Source: an uncultured Clostridia bacterium (lineage in GTDB: Bacteria; Bacillota; Clostridia; Christensenellales; CAG-314). From it: DNA of 64,000 bases. Below are positions 41,871-49,471 of this stretch, piece after piece. The stretch covers positions 62,001 through 126,000 of the forward strand of contig CANOTO010000002.1 of NCBI GenBank assembly GCA_947570215.1, in the 5' to 3' direction. The notes under the pieces are model-generated. The model saw only the letters and a list, made by a program, of their open reading frames with translations. It had not been told where the DNA came from and searched no databases. Positions within the stretch are counted from its first letter, which is position 1. The number at the start of each line of letters is the position of its first letter. The position numbers and the translations under genes are program-made.

Positions 41871-44350
41871 CAGACGGCAAAACAAAACGTAATAAACGCG
41901 TCAAGCTGCCCGATAATCTAAGCGGCGTAGAACGTTTCGCTCCAAACAAGGATTTCGGTCTAACGTTCGAGCAAGTTACGGCGCGGCAGGAAAACGGTCT
42001 TATCAACAAGGACGCTACCAAACGCGGCAAGAGCATATTGGGCATAATTTTAACCAATCTGTTCACTTTTTTCAACGTTATTTATATTGTAATATCGGTA
42101 ATTTTGTGCGTGTACGGGTTGGCTTCGCAGTGCACGTTTCTGCCGGTGGTAGTGGCAAATACGGCTATAGCCATCGTTCAGGAAATCAAGTCCAAGCTGA
42201 CGCTCGACAAGCTCAATCTTATCACCGAACCGCAAATAAAGGTTATTCGCGACGGCGAAAACAGAGAAATTTCCATCAGAGACTTGGTGTTGGACGATAT
42301 AACTTACCTTTCGGGCGGCGAACAGATTTCCGCGGACAGTATCGTTCTCGACGGCTTTGTGGAAGTCAACGAGTCTATTCTTACGGGCGAGTCGGACGCA
42401 GTAACCAAGCGCGCGGGAGACACGTTGTACGCCGGCAGCTTTATCGTGTCCGGCAGCTGTACTGCGCAGGTTTCATCTGTAGGCAAGTATAACTATATTT
42501 CGGGACTTACGGGACGCGCCAAGCAGTATCAAAAGCCGCGCTCGCAAATGTTGGGCGCTTTCCGTAAAATACTTATTTTCATTGCTACGATAATAGTGCC
42601 TATGACGGTATGCTTGTATATCGTCAATTTCGAGTCCAATCCCAATAATTCGTGGGATGGCTTCTCGTTGGCTAATCTGGACAGGGCAGCGCTCAATCCC
42701 ACAACCGCGTCTATAATTTCAATGATACCCGCAGGCCCATTCCTGTTGACAAGTATTGCGCTCGCAACGTCTTTCTTGAGGCTGGCTAAGAACAAAACGT
42801 TGGTGCAAGAGTTGTATTGTATCGAAATGCTCGCGCGCGTGGACACGCTGTGTCTGGACAAAACGGGAACGATTACCGACGGCACTATGCAGGTTGTCGA
42901 AAGTATCGATCTTCGGCAAAGCGGGCAAACGTACACCGTCCGCGAGATTATGTCTTCCGTCAATTACGCCCTTCAATCGGACAATATGACGAGCAAGGCG
43001 TTAAAAAAGTATTTCGGCTGCCCCAAGAAGCCGTCGCTCGAAGCGGTGGCTACAATACCGTTTTCGTCCGAGCGTAAGTTTTCGGCAGTATCTTTTAAGA
43101 GCAGCGGAACGTATATTTTAGGCGCGCCGGAATACGTGCTTAAAGTACCTAACGAGCGCGTTAACGAGTTGGTAAAAAAATACGCCGAGCAGGGTCTTCG
43201 CGTTTTGCTGTTGGCACATTCAACCACAACCATCTACGACAACAAAGCTCTGCCGCAGGTGCGCAGACCGGTTGCTGTAATAGTAATCGAAGACCATATC
43301 CGTCCCGACGCGTTCGACACAATCGAGTGGTTCGCTTCCAACGACGTGGATATCAAGGTTATTTCCGGCGACAATCCGCAGGCTGTATCCAACATAGCTT
43401 TGCGCGTCGGCGTCAAGGACGCGGAAAATTACGTAAGTCTCGAAGGTATGACGGAAGAACAGGTGCGCGAATCGGCAACTCAGTACACAGTGTTCGGACG
43501 TGTTTCTCCCGACCAAAAGGCAATATTGGTCAAGGCGCTGCGCGAAGCTAACCACACGGTAGCAATGACGGGCGACGGCGTAAACGATATTCTCGCAATG
43601 AAGGAGTCCGACTGCTCCGTATCCCTTGCCGGCGGAAGCTCGGCTGCAAGGCAGGTTTCCCACTTGGTGCTTATGGACGACAGCTTTGCCAATTTGCCCA
43701 AAGTCGTTGCGGAAGGCAGACGGGTAGTCAACAATATTCAAAGCGCAAGCTCTATGTACTTTATGAAGACTATCTACGTCATTGTGGTCAACCTAATGCT
43801 CGTATTACTGCATTTCGCCTTCGGGCAGACAATGCAAAGTCCGCTTGTAAGCAATAAGAGCGTAATGCTTATGGACTGGGTAATAGTGGCGCTTCCCACA
43901 ATGCTGCTCGCTTTGCAGCCCAACGAACGTCGCATCAAGGGCAATTTCTTCGGCAACGTATTAAAGCGGTGCTTGCCGGCGTCCATAACCTTTATTATAA
44001 CCACCGCGGTACTGTACGTTTTGCACAGATTCGCCGACAACCTTGTGCCGCAGGAACAGTTGGGGACGCTTGTAACAATTACCTATACCTTCGGCGGTCT
44101 GTTCGCTTTGTATTATGCGTGTCAGCCTTTCAAAAATTGGAAGATAGCAATGTATCTGGGTATTTTCGCAATCGTCGTCGCAAGCGTATGTATACCTTGG
44201 ACGAGAAATTTCTTCGACTATGCGGAGCTCGGTCGAGAACAGCTGCTGTTGCTTCTCGTGGAAATATTGGCTACTCCCTTTATACTGTTCGCCTGCACCA
44301 AGGCGTTCAATCTCGGCAAGCCCAAACAAAGGCTTCGTTTGAAGAAATAG
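41867..44350 (+). CDS. P-type cation-transporting ATPase
   Basis: 827 aa. HAD-type P-ATPase: actuator TGES (LTGESDAV), phosphorylation motif CLDKTGTITDGT, hinge VAMTGDGVNDILAMKESDCS, and about ten membrane helices. In the fourth helix, where P2 Ca/Na/K pumps have PEGL, this protein has IPAGPF, so an ion-binding Glu is missing and the ion cannot be assigned. The family (sometimes called cation-translocating P-type ATPases of Firmicutes/Actinobacteria) is poorly studied. It overlaps hisS by four bases. Confidence 0.88.
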   Translation: MTDGKTKRNKRVKLPDNLSGVERFAPNKDFGLTFEQVTARQENGLINKDATKRGKSILGIILTNLFTFFNVIYIVISVILCVYGLASQCTFLPVVVANTAIAIVQEIKSKLTLDKLNLITEPQIKVIRDGENREISIRDLVLDDITYLSGGEQISADSIVLDGFVEVNESILTGESDAVTKRAGDTLYAGSFIVSGSCTAQVSSVGKYNYISGLTGRAKQYQKPRSQMLGAFRKILIFIATIIVPMTVCLYIVNFESNPNNSWDGFSLANLDRAALNPTTASIISMIPAGPFLLTSIALATSFLRLAKNKTLVQELYCIEMLARVDTLCLDKTGTITDGTMQVVESIDLRQSGQTYTVREIMSSVNYALQSDNMTSKALKKYFGCPKKPSLEAVATIPFSSERKFSAVSFKSSGTYILGAPEYVLKVPNERVNELVKKYAEQGLRVLLLAHSTTTIYDNKALPQVRRPVAVIVIEDHIRPDAFDTIEWFASNDVDIKVISGDNPQAVSNIALRVGVKDAENYVSLEGMTEEQVRESATQYTVFGRVSPDQKAILVKALREANHTVAMTGDGVNDILAMKESDCSVSLAGGSSAARQVSHLVLMDDSFANLPKVVAEGRRVVNNIQSASSMYFMKTIYVIVVNLMLVLLHFAFGQTMQSPLVSNKSVMLMDWVIVALPTMLLALQPNERRIKGNFFGNVLKRCLPASITFIITTAVLYVLHRFADNLVPQEQLGTLVTITYTFGGLFALYYACQPFKNWKIAMYLGIFAIVVASVCIPWTRNFFDYAELGREQLLLLLVEILATPFILFACTKAFNLGKPKQRLRLKK

Positions 44351-44398
44351 CATTGTAACGGCGCGGGAGCTTCTTGCGCCGTTTTTTACGGAGTTATT

Positions 44399-46276
44399 AT
44401 GTTACTGCAATTAAAACAGGCTCAGTTCCGTTTCGGCGACGTTACTGTTTTCCAAGACGTAAATTTGGAGCTTAACGAAGGGGATAACGTCGGCGTTGTC
44501 GGCGCGAACGGCGCGGGCAAAAGCACGTTGCTTACCTGTATTTACGGCGATTTGGAATTGTTTTCCGGTTCCATTTACAAAAAAAACGGCTTGACTATGG
44601 GGTTCCTTCGGCAGAACAGCGATTTGAATTCGTCGCTTACGCTTTTCGACGAATTGATGTCCGTGTTCTCCGAGCAAACGCGTTTGATTAGCCAATTAAA
44701 TGAAACCGCGCGTCTTATGGCTAAGGCGCCGGCAGACGGCGACGAATACCGTAGGCTTGCGGACAAGTACCACCGGTTGACCGTCGAAGCGGACGTTTCG
44801 GAAGCGTACGACTGTGAAGTCAAGGTGAAAACGGTGCTTAACGGTATGGGAATGTCCGAGTTCTCCGACAGAACGGCGTCCACCTTGTCCGGCGGCGAAA
44901 AGACCAAGGCGGCATTGTGTAAGCTGCTGCTGCAACGCCCCGAGTTGCTTATATTGGACGAGCCTACCAACCATTTGGATTACAAAACGTTAGACTGGCT
45001 GGAAGCGTTTCTCTCCGACAAGAAGTCGACTTTGTTGGTAGTGTCTCACGACAGGTATTTTTTGGATAAGCTGTGTACTTCCGTTTGGGACGTGCAGCAC
45101 AAGCGCGTCGAAACGTACAAGGGCAACTACACCAAGTACAAGGCGTTAAAGGCGGAGCGCCGCGAGAGTTTACGTCGCGAATACGACAGGCAGCAAAAGG
45201 AAATAGCCAAGCTTACCGATTACATAGCCCGCAACAAGGTTCGCGCGTCTACTGCCGATATGGCTAAATCCCGCGAGAAAACGTTGGACAAAATGACGTT
45301 GATAGAAGCCCCCAAACGTGACGAGCAGCCGCCGCGTTTCAAGTTCGGCTATTCGTCCGAACCGTCGGAATTTCCGCTTACGTTGTCCGATATGACCTTA
45401 GGCTACGACAAACCGCTTTTGTCCAACGCGTCTTTAACCGTAAAGCGCGGGGACAAGGTCGCTCTTTTGGGACTAAACGGAAGCGGCAAGTCTACGCTTA
45501 TCAAGCGCATAGCTTCGCCCAAACCGCAGGACTTGGGTAAGATAGTTTTCGGCAAAAACGTCCGCGTAGGCTACTACGATCAGGAAAACCTTAATCTTCG
45601 AGGCGACCTGCGCGTGTTGGATCAGCTGTGGTTCGACAACACCCGTATGAGCCAGACGGAAGTGCGCAGTTTGCTTGCCGCGGTAACTCTCGGCGCGGAC
45701 GACGTGTACAAGCGCGTGTCCGACCTTTCGGGCGGCGAGCGCGCAAAGCTGGGTCTCGCAATGATTATGGCTAAGGACTGCAACCTGCTGCTGCTCGACG
45801 AGCCTACAAACCACCTTGATTTGCCGAGCCGCGAAGCGTTGGAAGAAGCGCTGACGGAGTATTCGGGCACGCTTCTGTTTGTTTCGCACGACAGGTATTT
45901 CGTAAACGCCCTGTCCACCAAGATAGCGGTGTTGGAAAATAACTCTCTAACCGTCTCCGAAGGCAATTACGAAGCGTATACTTCCGCCAAGAAGTCCGCG
46001 GAAACAAATTCGCCCAAGCCTGTCAAGGCGGCGCAGTCAACCTATCGCAGCGCGCGTCAACGCGCGGAAGAAACCAACCGCGCCAAAAAGCTAAAGGAGT
46101 TGGAAAACCGTATTACGGAATTGGAAACGGAAATTGCAGACTTAAACGCTAAATCCGCCGAACCCGAGTATGCCGCGGACTATTCTAAGCTCGCGCCCGT
46201 ATTACAGCGTCTGTCCCAAGCCGACGCCGAATTGGAACAGGTAATGACGGAATGGGAAACCCTGCAAACGGAATAG
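44399..46276 (+). CDS. ABC-F family ribosome-associated ATPase
   Basis: 625 aa, two ABC domains on one chain, no membrane segment. Walker A GANGAGKST and GLNGSGKST; signatures LSGGEKTK and LSGGERAK; both Walker B read LILDEPTNHLD / LLLDEPTNHLD. The interdomain linker (about 225-310) is a charged coiled coil, and the C-terminal 90 residues form another coiled coil, as in Uup/YdiF-type proteins. ABC-F proteins act at the ribosomal E site; antibiotic protection versus housekeeping cannot be told by eye. Confidence 0.92.
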   Translation: MLLQLKQAQFRFGDVTVFQDVNLELNEGDNVGVVGANGAGKSTLLTCIYGDLELFSGSIYKKNGLTMGFLRQNSDLNSSLTLFDELMSVFSEQTRLISQLNETARLMAKAPADGDEYRRLADKYHRLTVEADVSEAYDCEVKVKTVLNGMGMSEFSDRTASTLSGGEKTKAALCKLLLQRPELLILDEPTNHLDYKTLDWLEAFLSDKKSTLLVVSHDRYFLDKLCTSVWDVQHKRVETYKGNYTKYKALKAERRESLRREYDRQQKEIAKLTDYIARNKVRASTADMAKSREKTLDKMTLIEAPKRDEQPPRFKFGYSSEPSEFPLTLSDMTLGYDKPLLSNASLTVKRGDKVALLGLNGSGKSTLIKRIASPKPQDLGKIVFGKNVRVGYYDQENLNLRGDLRVLDQLWFDNTRMSQTEVRSLLAAVTLGADDVYKRVSDLSGGERAKLGLAMIMAKDCNLLLLDEPTNHLDLPSREALEEALTEYSGTLLFVSHDRYFVNALSTKIAVLENNSLTVSEGNYEAYTSAKKSAETNSPKPVKAAQSTYRSARQRAEETNRAKKLKELENRITELETEIADLNAKSAEPEYAADYSKLAPVLQRLSQADAELEQVMTEWETLQTE

Positions 46277-46292
46277 CGCGCCGCCTACTGCC

Positions 46293-46686
46293 CGTCATTG
46301 CGCGGAGCGAAGCGACAAAGCAATCCAGAATAGAACAAGTAAAATATGAACAATCGCGTTTCTTATGTGTATATAATGTTTAATTTTCGAAACGGCACAT
46401 TGTATACCGGTGTAACGAATAATTTAATTCGTCGAGTTTGGGAACATAAAAGCAAAACCGTCGATGGCTTTACTAAAAAGTACAACGTCGATAAACTCGG
46501 ATATTACGAAATATTTGCGGATATTACCGATGCAATCCAACGTGAAAAGCAAATAAAAGGCGGTTCTCGCAAAGCAAAGTTAAATTTGATAGAAACGATG
46601 AATCCCAATTGGGAAGATTTGTATTATAAACTCATACAGTAGCTTAAATGTCTAAATTGCTTCGGCATAAATGCCTCGCAATGACG
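46293..46686 (+). mobile_element. Small GIY-YIG element with REP-like inverted ends
   Basis: CGTCATTGCG (46293-46302) and CGCAATGACG (46677-46686) are perfect terminal inverted repeats. The similarity continues inward: each end has GG, a short internal hairpin, then AAGCAAT and AGA on equivalent strands. The unit is 394 bp and holds only the GIY-YIG gene. The end sequence is of the widespread CGTCATTGCGAGG...GAAGCAATC intergenic repeat type (from memory). Confidence 0.7.
46346..46642 (+). CDS. GIY-YIG nuclease domain protein
   Basis: 98 aa, a complete single-domain GIY-YIG (UvrC-N type) of the COG2827 kind: VYIMFNFRNGTLYTGVTNNL, RRVWEH (catalytic Arg) and DAIQREKQIKG with the metal-binding Glu. 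The YIG position reads YTG, as in this subgroup. It fills the space between two REP-like inverted ends, which suggests that the gene and the repeat move or act together (inference). Confidence 0.85.
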   Translation: MNNRVSYVYIMFNFRNGTLYTGVTNNLIRRVWEHKSKTVDGFTKKYNVDKLGYYEIFADITDAIQREKQIKGGSRKAKLNLIETMNPNWEDLYYKLIQ

Positions 46687-46709
46687 AAAAGTAAACACCG
46701 AATAAAATG

Positions 46710-46755
46710 TAGCCCGCTATACTTCGCTTACGAAGTTAGCGGGCTATTAGATTTT
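46710..46755. terminator. Long hairpin downstream of the GIY-YIG element
   Basis: TAGCCCGCTA (46710-46719) and TAGCGGGCTA (46737-46746) with inner pairing ACTTCG to CGAAGT and loop CTTA. Followed by TTAGATTTTG. Could terminate in either direction. Confidence 0.6.
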
Positions 46756-46809
46756 GTTTCAGGTAATGAAAGTCAGAATTTTGACGGTTCCTTGTGTGTT
46801 TAATTATTC

Positions 46810-47079
46810 TTAATCTTTGCTTTTCTCTGCTGACAGTCCCGCTTTGAAGCCCAATTCGAACCTTCTGCATTGCATTCTGAATACTCTTTCGCCATACAGA
46901 CGCAGGTATCGGCATAACAGTTCTTTTTGCTCGTCAGACATGTTGGACAACAGCTTGTCGTACGTTTCGCGTTCTTCGTTTCCTATCGGTCCAAGCAATT
47001 TTTCCAACACTTCGCATATGTTGTAGTTTTCCCCGTACATCTTTTTTAGTACGTTGTTCACATCTCTCGGTATACTCAT
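46810..47079 (-). CDS. Small charged protein divergent from an XRE regulator
   Basis: 89 aa, no clear family (some resemblance to small DUF6809-type proteins of Firmicutes, low confidence). It is helical and charged: NVLKKMYGENYNICEVLEKL, then YGERVFRMQCRRFELGFKAG. The ATG at 47079 has no ribosome site. On the minus strand TTGACT, 17 bp and TATTTT end 11 bases before it, so the leader would be only a few bases long. Both boxes lie in palindromes, so the XRE protein at 47167 probably controls it. Confidence 0.6.
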   Translation of the reverse strand: MSIPRDVNNVLKKMYGENYNICEVLEKLLGPIGNEERETYDKLLSNMSDEQKELLCRYLRLYGERVFRMQCRRFELGFKAGLSAEKSKD

Positions 47080-47090
47080 AGTCAATTATT

Positions 47091-47124
47091 AAAATACCAT
47101 AGTATTTTTATTTAGTCAACTAAA
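47091..47124. promoter_or_regulatory. Two palindromic operator sites
   Basis: AAAATAC-CATA-GTATTTT (47091-47108) and TTTAGT-CA-ACTAAA (47111-47124). They cover the -10 and -35 of the minus-strand gene and lie just upstream of TATAAT (47129-47134) for the plus-strand XRE gene. Confidence 0.65.
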
Positions 47125-47166
47125 TTTGTATAATTGTATTGAAAATTGGTACATAATGGAGTTGGT

Positions 47167-47445
47167 ATGTTGAACGAAAGAATAAAAGAATTGCGTATTG
47201 CGATGAATATCAGCCAAGTAAAATTAGGCGAAGAATTGGGCGTTAGCAAACAGTGCGTGTCCAATTGGGAAAACGACAACATTCAGCCGTCTATTGATAT
47301 GCTTGTCAAGATAGCTCAATTTTTTCACGTATCGTGCGATTATTTGTTGGGTTTAAGTTTCGACCGAGTAATCGACGTCAGCAATCTTTCCGACGAACAA
47401 ATAGCGCATATAAATGCGTTAGTAAATGATTTATCCAATAAGTAA
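47167..47445 (+). CDS. XRE-family HTH regulator
   Basis: 92 aa. Complete Cro/C1 HTH: RIKELRIAMNISQVKLGEEL, CVSNWENDNIQPS, DMLVKIAQFFHVSCDYLLGL, followed by a 25-residue acidic tail. The ATG at 47167 is preferred over the TTG at 47146 because GGAG lies five bases upstream. Divergent from the small gene at 46810 with two palindromes between. Confidence 0.88.
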   Translation: MLNERIKELRIAMNISQVKLGEELGVSKQCVSNWENDNIQPSIDMLVKIAQFFHVSCDYLLGLSFDRVIDVSNLSDEQIAHINALVNDLSNK

Positions 47446-47455
47446 TTGTTATTTT

Positions 47456-47485
47456 AACCCTTCGTATATGCGAAGGGTTTTTATA
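47456..47485 (+). terminator. Terminator of the XRE gene
   Basis: AACCCTTCG (47456-47464) pairs with CGAAGGGTT (47471-47479), then TTTTATA. Confidence 0.8.
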
Positions 47486-47501
47486 TTTTCCGTTTTTACG
47501 C

Positions 47502-47530
47502 TTGCATAACGCAATTCGGTGTTATATAAT
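47502..47530 (+). promoter_or_regulatory. Promoter placing the start site at the SDR start codon
   Basis: TTGCAT (47502-47507), 17-bp spacer, TATAAT (47525-47530). Only seven bases separate the -10 from the ATG at 47538, so the transcript should be leaderless. Confidence 0.65.
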
Positions 47531-47537
47531 ATTGATT

Positions 47538-48239
47538 ATGAAGACGGCTCTTATAACAGGCGGTTCGCGCGGAATAGGCGCGGCAACCGTCGAGCAATTT
47601 GCAAAAAACGGTTATACCGTAATACTTAACTACAACGCAAGCGAACGTCAGGCGCAGGAACTACGTCGGCGGCTTATTTCGGAAAACTGCGACGTGCATT
47701 TGTTCAAAGCGGACGTTTCCGATTTTGCTCAGGTGGCCGCAATGTTCGATTGGGTATCGCAGTACTTCAAGCGTTTGGACGCGCTTGTCAACAACGCCGG
47801 CGTTTCGCTCTCCAAGCAAGTGCAGGACGTTACCGAGCGGGAGTTCGACCGCGTAATGGACGTAAACGTCAAGGGAACGTTTTTCTGCTGTCAGCGCGCT
47901 TTGCCGCTGCTGTTAAAGGGTGAAAACGCAAGCATAATCAACCTTTCGTCGATATGGGGACTGCAAGGCGCAAGCTGCGAGAGCGTGTATTCCGCATCCA
48001 AGCACGCAGTTTTGGGCGTTACGCGCAGCTTGGCGGACGAGCTTGCCCAAACGTCGGTATCCGTCCTTGCAGTATGTCCGCCTATGGTGCTTACGGATAT
48101 GTCGTCGAATTATTCGCAGGCGGAAATAGACGGGTTTTGCCGCGAAACGTCAACCAAGGCGTATACTCCTGCCGAAGTTGCGGAAGCAATTTTCCAAGCG
48201 GCGTCAAGTCCTTCCAACGGAAAAATAATCAAGCTGTAA
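47538..48239 (+). CDS. Short-chain dehydrogenase/reductase (FabG-like)
   Basis: 233 aa. Rossmann SDR with TGGSRGIG cofactor motif (NADP preference suggested by the Arg), VNNAGVS, catalytic Ser in INLSSIWG and YSASK, with a normal C-terminus. It may be a 3-oxoacyl-ACP reductase or another SDR; the neighbourhood does not decide. The ATG at 47538 has no Shine-Dalgarno and lies 7 bases after the -10, so translation is probably leaderless. Confidence 0.9.
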   Translation: MKTALITGGSRGIGAATVEQFAKNGYTVILNYNASERQAQELRRRLISENCDVHLFKADVSDFAQVAAMFDWVSQYFKRLDALVNNAGVSLSKQVQDVTEREFDRVMDVNVKGTFFCCQRALPLLLKGENASIINLSSIWGLQGASCESVYSASKHAVLGVTRSLADELAQTSVSVLAVCPPMVLTDMSSNYSQAEIDGFCRETSTKAYTPAEVAEAIFQAASSPSNGKIIKL

Positions 48240-48298
48240 TTCTGTGTCCGCTCATTGCGCGCGGATCGGTTTATACAATATACTATCGGAGAAAGCGT

Positions 48299-49318
48299 AT
48301 GTTAAATTTGATTCTGACCTTAACGCCGCTTGCGCCATATCAGATATTCTTGGTCTGCTTGGGCGTAGTGGCAGGGCTTATTATACTTTGGCAGATAGCG
48401 TGTCTTATTATGGCGCGTTTCGTTTTGCGTACTGCATGTACGCCCGTGCGTCACACGTTCGAAGAAGTGCGTCAACGTCAAACGTCCGTAGAACACGTCG
48501 ATTATACCGATTACGACAACAACTGGAACAAAAAAACGTTCGATATCAACGGACTACACGGCAAACTGCGCGGAGAAGTGATATACAATAGCAAGGCTGC
48601 GCAAGTTAACGGCAGGCAAAAGGCAGCGATTATCTGCCACGGACACACGATGAACAGGCTCAATTCGCTCAAATACGCCGAGATATTTTATAACTCGGGC
48701 TACAACGTAATAATTTACGACCACGCGTATTTCGGCGAATCGGAGGGTAAGTTTTGTACTCTCGGGTACTACGAACGCGCCGATTTGTCTATTGTGATAG
48801 ATTACGCGCGCGGCGAATTCGGTAACGATTGTTTTATAGCTCTCCACGGCGAGAGTATGGGCGCGGCTACGGTATTGTCGGTGTTGGGCTTGCGTTCCGA
48901 CGTGGATTTGGTGGTTGCCGACTGCCCCTTTTCCGATACGGAAGGCTACTACCGCGAGCTGTTCGAGCATCTGTTTCACCTGCCTTCCCGTCCGATAGTG
49001 GACTATTGCGCAAGCATGGCTAAAACATTCTACGGCTACGATTTCAGTAAGTGCCGTCCTATCGAAGACGTAAAGGGCAGCGACGTTCCCATTTGCTTCA
49101 TTCACGGCAGGGCGGACGACTTCATTTTTCCGCATCACTCCGAAGATATGTACGCCGTATGCCGCAATTCCCTGTCCGAGCTGCATTTGTTCGACGGCGC
49201 GGGACACGCCCGCAGCCATTTGACGGACAAGGCGCTGTATACGCGCACGGTAGCGGGCTTTCTCGAAAAGATCGAACGCGTTGCCGCCGACGCCCAATCG
49301 ACGGCTGCAAACGTCTAA
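48299..49318 (+). CDS. Membrane-anchored alpha/beta hydrolase
   Basis: 339 aa. N-terminal hydrophobic anchor (IFLVCLGVVAGLIILWQIAC), then an alpha/beta hydrolase: ICHGHTMNRLNSLKYA, HGESMGAATVL (nucleophile Ser), IHGRADDFIFP (acid) and GAGHARS (His). Similar to the YqkD/BEM46-like family of surface-facing hydrolases. The ATG at 48299 follows GGAGAAA; the longer frame is antisense-like read-through of the SDR gene. Substrate unknown. Confidence 0.85.
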   Translation: MLNLILTLTPLAPYQIFLVCLGVVAGLIILWQIACLIMARFVLRTACTPVRHTFEEVRQRQTSVEHVDYTDYDNNWNKKTFDINGLHGKLRGEVIYNSKAAQVNGRQKAAIICHGHTMNRLNSLKYAEIFYNSGYNVIIYDHAYFGESEGKFCTLGYYERADLSIVIDYARGEFGNDCFIALHGESMGAATVLSVLGLRSDVDLVVADCPFSDTEGYYRELFEHLFHLPSRPIVDYCASMAKTFYGYDFSKCRPIEDVKGSDVPICFIHGRADDFIFPHHSEDMYAVCRNSLSELHLFDGAGHARSHLTDKALYTRTVAGFLEKIERVAADAQSTAANV

Positions 49319-49471
49319 TATTCGACGATAATCTTTACGCCGACGTTTTCGTCTTTCGGCGTAATTTTCGTATTGCCGCGCGTAGCTGTTCGTTAACCGA
49401 ATGACCGCTCAAAAAGGTTGCAAAACGAAAATAAATGTTATATACTTAATGCAGTAAAGGAGAGTATAATT

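Noticed and set aside
48554..49297. Antisense frame of 247 codons opposite the alpha/beta hydrolase
   Set aside because: No family motif and no ribosome site; the sense strand encodes a clear hydrolase.
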